Origin: Utricularia gibba
Lineage: Eukaryota > Streptophyta > Magnoliopsida > Lamiales > Lentibulariaceae
DNA: 64,000 bases
Reading direction: 5' to 3'
NCBI GenBank assembly: GCA_002189035.1
Contig: NEEC01000011.1
Coordinates: forward strand, 372,001 to 436,000
Made by a program: the position numbers and the translations under genes. Within the stretch, counting starts at the first letter, position 1; every line of letters begins with the position of its first letter. The notes under the pieces were generated by a model. The model had not been told where the DNA came from and ran no database searches. It saw only the letters and a program-made list of their open reading frames with translations. Below are positions 46,661 through 57,197 of the stretch, piece by piece.

Positions 46661-47336
46661 TGTGGTTGTGACCTGCGGTGACAACTCCCAACTCATTCCG
46701 CATACCACGTTCCCTTTCAAGGCCTTCTGGGACCCACTCCAAGAAGAAATTTGCTGTCCCCACCAACAATCACCCTTACCCAGTGATTTGATTTTCGCTG
46801 TGTGCCGGTTAAATAAATAAATAAATAATTTACATCTCATAAAAAAACGGCATCGTTAATAATTGTTTAATTTAATATCTTCAATTTTTAATTTTTTTTA
46901 TAAAAAATTATAGAATCCATTCAACACGAATTTTTGAAATCACTTATTAAATAACAAAATTGGTAATTCTTTATTCTCTTTGAATAGCAGTTTTGTTGTT
47001 CAACACAAGGTAATGGAACATAAGTACATCATCAGTAGACGCGGTCGAGGACCAAATTCATGGGTCAGTTAGAAAAGTGGCCACTGTCACTTTCTCTCAC
47101 ACAGTAAGCCAAAAATTTTACACATAGGGTGGCCACTTTTCTCACACAGTGAGATGACATTGGCCACTTTTTTAAATCACCCTCAAATTCATGGGATGGA
47201 TTTTGGTCAGCAGTTTCCATGGGGTATTCATCTTAGATGAAAACATGTAGTTAAAACCTTTTTCTTTGACTGATTCGCAGTCCACCCTCAATAGTATGAT
47301 TAGGCTACTGTCATATTAATATTGTTCTCTATTGTA
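46661..47336. other. Intergenic region with GTGGCCAC repeats
   Basis: No gene. Contains an AAAT microsatellite (46809-46828) and a cluster of repeats around 47071-47172 built on TGGCCACTTTT and CTCACACAGT, including the exact inverted pair AGAAAAGTGGCCAC (47071-47084) and GTGGCCACTTTTCT (47129-47142). Confidence 0.5.
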
Positions 47337-48470
47337 TTTAATTCTGAATCTATGAGTACATAGAAATCATTGAAATAATAAATAAGATCATTTTCATAAG
47401 AAATTGATTATTTTTTTATTTTCTAAACTCAATTGAAGCAAATAACAATAAAACGAAACAAAACAATAGAAATAAAGTATTTGGATCAAGTATTCTACCA
47501 TGTAAAATTCATTAATGTATGTGTGTGCAAATACCAATCAATTATTTTAAAGTAATGCTATTTGATAACCATTATAATACCATTCTTTATTTAATAGAAT
47601 TATAGAATCAACTACATCATTAAAGTTATTTCATCTTTAATGATAATTCATATTTTTCTACACACTCAATTCTAATTCCTACAACTCATACCTCAGTTAG
47701 ATCAAATGTGTTTTTCCAACAATGTCCAATTGATACTTTATTTGAGATTCTTCCTCACTCTCTTAGGATTATATGATACTAAATAGCACGTCAGTACAAA
47801 AAATGTTATGAAAATAGAATTAAACTTCAAATTAAATGTTAAAAAATATGGTAAAATAATCATGTGCCCAAGGTTTGTACAAGCAAGGTTTTATCGTAAA
47901 TTCTTAGTTACAAGTGCCTACATACACATGTTTGATTTTGATATGAAAACATAGAAAAATTAAGAAGAAAAATGGTCAAAGACGTCTGTAATAATTGAGG
48001 AAATGGGATATTTATGAGAAATTGAATTTGAATCTTATGTTGATCTTGCTTAATGAGCTTAAATAAGATGTTCTATTCAAATATTGTATCTAAATTTTGT
48101 AAAATCATCTTCAAATCTTTATTTTTTTCATAAATCTTGGAACGAATCTTCATTCTTTGAGCTGATCGTATGCTCAAATTCGTATTCCATCAAACCCATT
48201 AATTATTGAATCTTGATTTTTCCTCAAATTGATTTAAAAATTCATAAAATACATTTTATCTTCAAAAAGATTAAATTATTGTAAAAGATGTAAAATCAAT
48301 TAAAAAAATACGAAAATAGAGTATAAGATAATTGAAAATAATTTTCAAAAGTAATGAAAACATATTTTGAAATGATACATTTCAAAATAATTGTAAAAGA
48401 TGTAAAATCAATCTTCTTTTATGATATTGTGATATATTTTTGCTCCTGATTGTCACATTGAAAAATAAGT
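47337..48470 (-). mobile_element. Decayed solo LTR of family 1, copy 3
   Basis: Collinear with the LTR at 1684-2789 over its full length: TGAATCTATGAGTACATAG matches TGAATCTACAAGTGCACAG, and GATAACCATTATAATACC matches GGTAACCGTTATAGCACC. Nearly all changes are C to T or G to A. No primer site or internal genes adjoin it, so it is a solo LTR or fragment. Edges are approximate and the target duplication is unclear. Confidence 0.7.
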
Positions 48471-49189
48471 GCATGTCATCATGAAACATAGGCGATGAAC
48501 CACCATTGAAGAAACTTGAAAATAATTGAGAAAGAAGTAATAATCATAGGGAACATGAGGCACTTGCTAAAGCTTTTCTATAGAGGAAATGCGGATTTCA
48601 ATGAGCTGAAGAATTAAATAAATAAGAATGATTTTGGCTACACATAATGGTGTTAATGAGGAACTAGGAATAGGTAGGCGGATTGAGCAAGGGTGGAAAA
48701 GTTGAGCCTGAGGGTGATAATGTTTGCCTTCTAGCAAGATGAGGTAGGAGCCCTTTGAGGGATGGTGGGGCTTACAATTGTATTCGAACATTTTAGGTTG
48801 ACTTGTTATTTTTGGAACCATTCAACTATGATTCCAACTTGTTTTAAACTTCGTTCCAACCATCAGTTTCAAGTACCCACTTGAACTGTTGGGAACACAC
48901 GACTGCTGATTTGATCCTCGGTTGACAAATTACATTGTTGTTTCCTCATGTAAACTGTCATGGAGTTGCGATTCCGATGGACCCTTGCACTCCTCATTCA
49001 GGAGAGGTCGATAACGATAATAGCACTAAGGTAAACGCAATGTGGATGCTTTCTTTTTCCCCTGTAGGAATGAAAATAGGGTGTTCATACTAAAGGCAGA
49101 AGCACCAAGAGAACGAACACCACATTAACTGCCGGCAGCCACTCCCTTGTCCATGTTTATTGGAAAGAACTGTCTGCATCTCGCATCCT
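48471..49189. other. 3' flank of the UBA gene
   Basis: The right part is probably the 3' untranslated region of the UBA protein gene. The ORF at 48567-48821 (-) has no recognisable family. Confidence 0.35.
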
Positions 49190-51021
49190 TCACAGTGAAG
49201 GAGAGATAACAAACGGCCTTGAAAAGCTGAACGGATCTTTATCATCAAAAGCAGAAGCCCGTTGATCCCTAGAACCATTGGGAATAGGCTCCAATGAAGA
49301 AGCTACATCCCCCTCGGGGAATACTGTAACCGCCTGCCGCATGGTACTCTTCAGACCATCGCCATATTGAAATGCATCACTTGATCGACCAATGCTCTGA
49401 GATGAGTAATTCGGTCCGGCCCATGATCCAAGGCGTCTTGATGCTAATGACCTGGTGTCCAAGCTCCAGTCCACGTTTGTATAATCATAGTGTAACATAG
49501 AGCTGCCTGTGTTCCAGTCCACTGTGGATGATCCTGATGAGCAGCTGGTACCGAGCCCTGAAAACAGTCCTAGGGAGGAGGCTGCTGGGAGTGTTGGTGA
49601 TGCGCCTCCCCGACTCCATGAACTACTGAGCCAGGTGCTTTCCTGGGGATCAAACGAGCTTATGCTGGACAAGTGCTTCTGTGGCTGCAATTGCAGTTGA
49701 CTGTTCAATGAATGTGGATTAACCCCATTGCCAAGGCTCATCGAGATGGCATTAGGTGATACCAACCCACTGGGCTTTGTCATACTAATGACACTAGGAT
49801 GCCAACCCATGGCTGCCCCAGGTGGAGATGAGCCTGCAGTTGATCTAGGAGGCAGCTTTCCATTGATGGACTGATGCCGCTGCATAACAAAAATTGGCTC
49901 CCTCATGGAGCCAAGTTGTAGATTCTTCAAATCATCTCCGAGAGCCAGATAATCAGATTCAAACTTGGATGAAGGAGATGGATCTAGTAACAACGATGCC
50001 ACAGAACTGGAAACAGAAGGATTCAAGGTCACACGTGGGTGTCTTTTATCCGTGGAGACAGTTTTAGGCTGCAGCTCTGCCCAGTCCGCTTTATGAGGCG
50101 TTTTCCTCACTTCCTGCATACCTCTTGTGCTACTATCAACAGAAGGACCCATAATTATCCCAACCTTGGTGTAGTTGACATCCTTGTCATCTCTTTTCTG
50201 TGTCATTCCGGCAGATGGCATGACATTCAGCTGTCCGCTCATTGATAACTGACCAATATCTGCTGTAAGCTTGCCGTCCGGTGCAGCAGGAGCAGAAATA
50301 TTCTCCTGTTTTGACGTCTTCAAGACTTCTTCAGCCTTTTCAATATCCCCTTCACAAGAAACAATGGCTCTTTCAACTTCCTGCTTGGAGACTTTGTATC
50401 GCATTTCCAAGCCTGTGATTTTTTCAAGTTCTTCTGTTATATCAATTTTTAAATTTCCCCGCTGTCTATAGTATGTTCTGTGCGGTTCAACTCTTCAACA
50501 CCCTCAAAAAGCCATGCCACTGACTCTTCTAACCTGCCCTCATTCAGTATCAGGGCCATTGTTGCTCGCTCTAGTGGAAAACCCATTGCCACAAGCTGTT
50601 GAGCTAATGCTTCAAGCTTCCTTGACATGAGATAACCACTGCAACGCTCATGTAGTTCCTGAGCGCGCCTCTCCCTTTGCCGTTGATGTTTCCTCTCATT
50701 CTTCAGGCGGGTCTTTTCTCTTTTGTCATTATCAGCTCCTGGAACAGACTCATGACGCGATGGCTGAGAAATTTTCTCCTTATGATCTTCTGATTCGCCA
50801 GACCAGCTGCCATTGTTGGAAATAGAGTCAACCTCAATCCCGGCTCCCAAAGAGTTCCCATTATGATCATCTGTATCATCTGTATTGCGAAATCGGCCAT
50901 TCGTATGCAGCGGACTAGTAGAAGGGACTGGCACACCATCAAATGCATGGAATGTGCCCAAAAGAGGATTGTATCCGGTTGACTTCTTATCTTTGGATTT
51001 AGAATTGGATGCTGGACACAT
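49190..51021 (-). CDS. UBA-domain protein (At2g26920-like), one-base frame break
   Basis: Intronless coding region for a protein of roughly 600 residues with ubiquitin-associated domains, role unproven. It starts MCPASNSKSKDKKSTGYNPL; a further exon carries the leader. Then come a disordered part, a basic coiled stretch (RLKNERKHQRQRERRAQELH) and UBA 1: LAQQLVAMGFPLERATMALI with EESVAWLFEGVEELN. UBA 2 lies around EITGLEMRYKVSKQEVERA-like sequence (LEMRYKVSKQEVERAIV). The C-terminal 350 residues are Ser/Pro/Gly-rich and low in complexity. The frame breaks at the four Gs (plus-strand cccc 50457-50460): after TIDSG a stop arises, but one more G restores NLKIDITEELEKI and runs open to the stop at 49190. 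The start at 51021 was chosen because the family begins M-x-PAS. Confidence 0.85.
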
Positions 51022-51640
51022 GATGATGCTCACCGCAGGTTGCAGCCTTAGCTTCCTGTGATGAACAAGAATACTTCAATCACGTTAACATCAAGTGAAG
51101 GAAAGCATAAGAGAGTACTTTGACTGCTTAACATCTGTAAGGATATTAGATGAGTGCCTCAACTCAGAATGAAAACTATACGTGAAAACAAATCAAAAGC
51201 TGCCACAGAGCAGGAAGAAGGAAAAGCTGTCGGAGGCACAACCAGATGCTGCTCAGGAAAAGAAAGTGCATGCAATACAAGGAAGAAGAAGAAGTAAGAA
51301 GACTTTTTCTCATCAACTGATATCCGTAAGAGAAAAAAGCCACACGTAATGCCCTGACCGTGGAGCTACGAATCTCCCCACACCACCGCTCATTGCTTGG
51401 ATCTAAACATTCCCCGCGGAAATCCAGATGCTCATGAAAAAATCGAATTTAAAGGAAACCGAAAATAACAGACGCAAAGTCCAGTTACCGTCGGAGCAAA
51501 AACACACACACACACACACACAAGGCAACGAGGGGCCTCACCTTTCACAGATCTCGATCGGCGGTGGCCGCTAAAGCTTTTCCGATTGGAATACGGTTGA
51601 AAATGGATTTGTCGGAGTGGAGCGAGAGGAATTTAGGAAA
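51022..51640 (-). promoter_or_regulatory. 5' leader of the UBA gene with leader intron
   Basis: A donor (GTGAAAG then GTGAGG, exon edge 51542) and an acceptor (CATCACAG then GAAGC, exon edge 51055) define an intron of about 486 bases in the untranslated leader. The first exon runs from 51542 to about 51630. An AC microsatellite lies inside the intron at 51502-51522. Leader introns are common in broadly expressed plant genes. Confidence 0.5.
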
Positions 51641-52212
51641 AATCGCGATTGAGAGTATTTGGAGGACCTGGTGCCAAAAAGGGTGAGCCCAATGGACCGG
51701 ACCAGCTGCACACATTGGGCACACCAGTTTATGGATTTACCCATAAAGCCCAAGTAGGCAGGCGTCTTGGGCCTTGGGGAGAGGGGAGGTAGCCCACCCC
51801 GTACCAGTATAGAAACGCTGTGCTGAGCCGGAATTGCATCCGGAGCACACAGCTTGGCTACTACAGCTCCAGTGCAATGGCTGCTCAAAGGACTGAAGTG
51901 GACATGAGATCCACCATCGACCCTACGTGTATGGTTCAGGGTGGGGGCATCGATGAACTCAGGAACGGGGGGAATGAGAAATGACGCTCCGCAGATGCGT
52001 TGGAGCACTCACAGCACAGAACCAAGCATCCGACGCCATTACGAAGAGCAGAGAAACCAACAGCTCCCGAATACGGGAATGTCATGTACCAGCTCCATAC
52101 ATCAAATTGAACAAATGGAATAAATTGATGATCCTCGCACTTCAAGCAACAACCAATAACACACCACAAATTACCAGGAAAGCAAACATGAATTATCTGG
52201 TAATCAACAGCC
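51641..52212. promoter_or_regulatory. Spacer between LTPG end and UBA gene start
   Basis: Holds the UBA gene promoter (reading left) and the 3' untranslated region of LTPG. GC content is higher than in other spacers. The ORF at 51571-52008 (-) overlaps the leader and promoter and has no protein-like features. Confidence 0.4.
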
Positions 52213-52987
52213 TCAACCCAGATGAAGGGAGTATGATAACAGCAGCGCAGCCAGTCCGATAAACGGAGCGCCGTGGGATGCAGAAGAATTATCCGAAGGG
52301 CGAGAGCTGGATCCCGGGGCTCCAGCAGGTGTTCCTTGAGTTGACGGCAGAGTCACAGGGGCTGGACCTGGACCAAAAGTTGCACCTTTTCGTCAATAAC
52401 ACTTAATATTTTCTAAGGCAGTGTGCATAAGAGAACGAAAACAAGGCCGTTAAGTGAGTCGAAGCAGCACCAAATCTTGCCATCACCCTAATTTCTATGA
52501 GATACAGCGTAGTAAGCGAAAACTCATGAGGCGAGGGATACCGGCAGAAGGGCCTTCCGTGGGTGGAGAAGCAATTGTTGATCCTGCGAAAACGTGAACC
52601 GTCAAACAGGGGTACTTAATGTTTACAGGAAGTGGAAAGAGCTCATGGCGGACCTCCGACGGCGCACACACTGAGAGAAAACGTGACTTTACAAACCCCT
52701 GGAAGGGAAATGGCTCTGGATAAATCGATTGGAAGTCCGAACTGATTGGCGCTCGCTGCCATCTGACAAAGACAGTTAGGCTGAGTAGCGAGCAAACTGG
52801 AGAGCTCCGGGCAGCAGGCGGAATCCGGGTTCGCCAGTGTGCTTCCGTTCTGAACGTAGGAGAGACAATCCGCCAAACCGGCGACGGCCGTCATGCAGTC
52901 CGGGGACGTGGCTTGTGAAGCGATGGATTGCAGATCCGTGGAGAGGAGAAGTAGGGCAGCGATGAGAAGGTACCTGGAGGGCGCCAT
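52213..52987 (-). CDS. LTPG: GPI-anchored non-specific lipid transfer protein
   Basis: Secreted lipid-binding protein of the LTPG class, which sits on the outer plasma membrane and takes part in export of cuticular wax and suberin lipids. Three exons with closed phases: 52654-52987, 52542-52583, 52213-52367; 176 residues. Residues 1-24 are a signal peptide (LLIAALLLLSTDLQSIAS). The eight-cysteine fold follows in correct spacing: DC, ADC, ACC, NCLC, GVCK, SVC. Exon 2 adds ASPPTEGPSAG and exon 3 a Pro/Ser/Gly linker (APVTLPSTQGTPAGAPGSSS), then a small hydrophobic tail (FIGLAALLLSYSLHLG), the GPI attachment signal; SNSSASHG-type small residues before it would hold the cleavage site. Reading only the first exon would wrongly give a short soluble LTP ending GGPP. 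Confidence 0.92.
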
Positions 52988-53329
52988 TGATGTTCTTTTT
53001 TCCTCCCGTGGACGGCGGTGTACTACTTGGGACAGTGATTTAAAGCTCCGGTAGTTGGTGTCGGAGTCGGTGAAGCATTGAATGCAGGAACCCCGATACT
53101 ACGAGAAGAAAAATACTTGGGGGAGTTATTCCGATCTTGTGACTGTTGTACCGTTGTGGGTGGATGGATGGATATAAGGACTAAGCTTCGCCGGCGGCTT
53201 TCGTTGTGTGACAACAAGGATGGGCGCCCACGCTGCTGAACAAATAAAGAGAAATGACCAAATGGGAAATGTCATATGATTTAATAAGATGAAGACAAGT
53301 AAAAAGGGCAAACACAAGTAAATTTACTA
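52988..53329 (-). promoter_or_regulatory. LTPG upstream region
   Basis: Upstream of the LTPG start codon. Contains short GGAT repeats (about 53160-53175). The ORFs at 53023-53317 are not protein-like. No definite TATA box. Confidence 0.3.
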
Positions 53330-53592
53330 GGATCACATTTGGTTGGTGGGTAATGTTTAAACTCGCGTTTAATTTATTTGAATTTTTTTAAATGAATTTT
53401 ATGAGCTTAAAAGATTATTCATGTTTGATTGATAAGTTTAATTTATTTGGATTTAAAATGAAAATATATTTGATATATAGACAGTAGATAAATTTATTTT
53501 TACCCACTTGAAACTTATATATCAAACGTGGCTTTATTCATAAACTCATGAGAAAACCCACCTAAAATGTACAACCAAACTTGGGTTTATCC
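53330..53592. mobile_element. MITE
   Basis: The left end GGATCACATTTGGTTGG and the right end, reverse-complemented GGATAAACCCAAGTTTGGTTG, form terminal inverted repeats. The body (about 263 bp in all) is AT-rich and non-coding. The TTTGGTTG-type terminus is common in Tourist/PIF and hAT-like MITEs of plants; the superfamily is undecided. Confidence 0.5.
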
Positions 53593-56500
53593 AAAGAGGA
53601 AAAAAAATTTATTGGAATAAAAAAGGGGGATCTTAGAAGAACTAAAGAAATGAGGGACTTGAAGGAAAAATCAAAGAAAAATAAGAAAAAATGAAGAGGA
53701 AACTAGAAGTTTAGCTCACCTAAAGATTAAATCATACGAATGTTATTCCCAACCATGTGTAGATCGAAAGCAACTGTTTTAAGCCTTTTGTGTGGAAACT
53801 TATTTCATACTATTACTATTTATTTTCTTTTTGTTAGACTTCAAGTTTGGATATGTTGCGGATGCTGATATGTGAGATTACTCTATTTCTTTTTAATACG
53901 ATTAATTAATTACAACGTGATACCTTGGAATCAAAAGAAAGTGATTTTGTTTATTGTTCAATAGATCACACCAACTTAGTCATCATATTAATTCTTATCA
54001 AACTCAAATAAATTTAGGAGGGGGAAAATAATAATGTGTTCATCCTAAAGATCCTAACTAGAGGTAGAATGCAAGTTAGGACAAAGAAAGATTTAATTAG
54101 ATTTGAAACTTTTATTTTGTTTGATGACCAATTTTTAGTTAGGATGAGATAAAAATAATGATGAGCATATCATTTTTAGAAGTCTTAGCAGCATTACATT
54201 GTTTTTTTCTAAAACATAATCTAATTAGCTTTGTGTATTGTTTTTACTATATTGCCATTGAACTATATTAATCCTAACATAGACTTAATATTTCATTGTG
54301 ACAAAAAAAATGCATTAAACTTCATGCAATAAGTACTTTGCTTTTCATGCTCAACTTAAATTCTATTATATGCTTATATTTTCTTGATGTTTGGCTTAGA
54401 ATTAGGTTTATAAATTTATTTGATGCTAGAATTAACTTTTGTATAATGACATGCAATTTTCTCGTATATCATATTTCAAAAAGAATTCATTTGTTTTAAG
54501 ATGTCATTAATAAGTTATGAATTTCTCTTAAAACCTCTCAAAGATGTTGAGCTTCAAGAATTGATTCTTTGAGTTCAAATTCTAAAATTCGTAATTATCT
54601 GCTAAAGAAAATTCTGCTTTTTAGATTTCATATGAATTATATTTGCTATTTTGAACAAGCACAATCCCTAAAATATGATCTGGTGTACTTGACTATTTTG
54701 TTGTGTATATTAGTCTAAAGTGCAACGTGATAGTTTGAGGTTGAGGACTTCTAGGGAAGGTGTGGATGCACACTCCTTTATATCAAGTATTTTTGAGGCA
54801 ATTTCTCATAGAGTTATGCCACTCGATGGTATGAGAATGAGGAATTAAAAGGAATAGAATTAAATAACTGTAACCAAGTACAATTGATAAAGGGATGACA
54901 TTTTTTTTATTGATTTCATGATGTCAAAGTTACAAAAACCTATTAATCTTGGTTTTTCATGTTTTTATACTGAAGTTATTAACTAAGAGGATGCAACCAT
55001 ACATATAAATGATCACATAGTAAAGGAATTCATACTATGTTAAATGCTATTTCAAATTCGTCATGCTTCCTAATAAAGTTGCATTTTAAATGGTTATATG
55101 CATGTTTTACATGTTCTTCCTAATTATTTGTATTTCATTTAGTACTTTTACTACTAATCTTTATAGAAAACGGATGGGAAAAGTGATGTGAAAATCTATT
55201 ATTTACTAAAATGTGGGTAATTTGTGTTATGAATTTGATTTTGGGACTCTAAGCTTATAGCTAAGGTTTTCATTAGTTAATGAGATGAGAGGGTCTTATG
55301 AAAATTTTTAGGAGCATGGTATCATGACTTAGATTCATGAATGTAGGAATTTATGTCTTAACAGTTCAACATTATCTCCTAGAAATATTTTACAAAATCT
55401 CTCCCAACTTTCTATTTTTAAATTAATGAGAAGACATTTGAAATTGTAAATGAAGCTTGTTTCAGCTCACATGTCAAAACATCACCTAAAATAAAAAGTC
55501 ACTCAACCTCCATCCTTATGCTTCCTAGGTTGGTCGCTTAATTTGTTATTAATGAGTTACAAATAACCCTAATATATGACATGTTGTTATTTATGTTTTG
55601 ATGTGTTAGAAATAAATAGCATTTTCAAAACTGTGTTTTGTTAGGTTTTTTTAATAAAAATTTTTTTTTTCTTCATCTCAACCCAAGATTCTTACATCAG
55701 CAACAAAGCATCCTTTGCATTATAAACCATTTTCTTCTCCATTTTTAGTTTCAACATATTAAGGCAAAAACAATCTCATATTGAAAGATTAAATTAATAT
55801 AATAAAAACATTATGAATCACTAATAATTGATTAGTATGAAAAACACAATAAACTCTTTGTCAAAAACCCTATTTTTAAATTTTATTAGCAAAATACCTT
55901 AAATTAAGTTTTACTTTATAAAATAGCTTATACAAAATAGAAATACATAAAAATTAGCATATGAACCTTACATCATAAATCTAAAATCCAAATTTGAAAC
56001 CTAATAACATACACAATAAAGTCTACTTTTGAATTTTAAATATTAAATCGTAAATTCAAATACATTAATCATCAAATTCACATCCTAACTTCTCATCTAA
56101 AGTCCTAAATAAAATTTGAAAATATAAACTTTAAATCACTAAATTCGAAACTTTAAAACTTAAATTCGAAACCCTAAACTCTTAAATATTAAATCATAAA
56201 TCTAATCCCAAAATCAATACTCTAAATTTAAATCATAAATCCGAAACAAAAAAAAAACTAAATCCCAACATTAAATCCTATTAAAATTGAAACATTAAAT
56301 TTAAATCTAAAATATATTATTAACAATATTAAAAAAATATAAATACAAAAAACTCATAAATTTATGGTAAAATATATAGAAAAAATTTATTTTTAGATAA
56401 TTTACAAAGTATTTATAAAGTTAGAATACATTACAAATAGAATAACAAAAGTTGGATCATGTTTCTTGCATTCTTAGCTAATTCTTTAAAAAATTGGAAC

Positions 56501-57197
56501 AAACATTTATCTTATTAGAAATATAAATAAAAATAATTGGATTTATAATAGTATTGAATGTATGGGTAGATATCTTCTGTTTTGATGCGGCTCTTATGGG
56601 ATATTCATTGTCTATCTTTTGCCAATTTCCAACAAAGTAACCTACTTTTTTTTTCCTTTTTTCCTTTGTATTTCATTACATTTAGCATCACTAATAATTG
56701 ATTAAATCTAATATTTTTAAATATATTATAAATTTATTATGTATTTAAATTTCACATAAACATTACTTAGACTCATTTTTTAATTTCATCATAATATCAG
56801 AATGTATACTTTACATCATAGTTTGAATACATAAGATGGATTTTATGTTAATCGCAATTTTTGTTAAAAAAAATAAAAAAAAAACAAAAAAATTACGAAG
56901 ATGTATTGAACTTAGAGAATAAATATTAAGATTGATTTATCATTATTTACAATCATAAAAAAACAAGTGTTAATGGAACTAATGTTAGATCAATAGTAAT
57001 AAATTTAATACATTTTTTTAAAAATATGATCTATTTTTTGTATAATTAAACTTGTCAGTAATTTGAAGACATTGAATACTTTACCCATAGCCAAGCATGA
57101 TCTTTGCAATCCTACATCATGAAGCAATGAAAGCCTATGAGTAGAAAGAATTTTAAGTCGCATCCTATCCGTCGTCGTATAGGGGGGGAGGGAGGGG
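53593..57197. other. AT-rich spacer
   Basis: No gene is visible over 3.6 kb. A low-complexity part at about 55850-56330 is built from A-rich phrases such as TAAATC, CCTAAA and AAATTCGAAAC, related to one another in a loose periodic way. The last 150 bases are the 3' untranslated region of the receptor-like gene. Confidence 0.45.

Noticed and set aside
51571-52008. A 145-codon ORF next to the UBA gene
   Set aside because: It overlaps the leader exon and promoter of the UBA gene and shows no domain, signal or splice partner.
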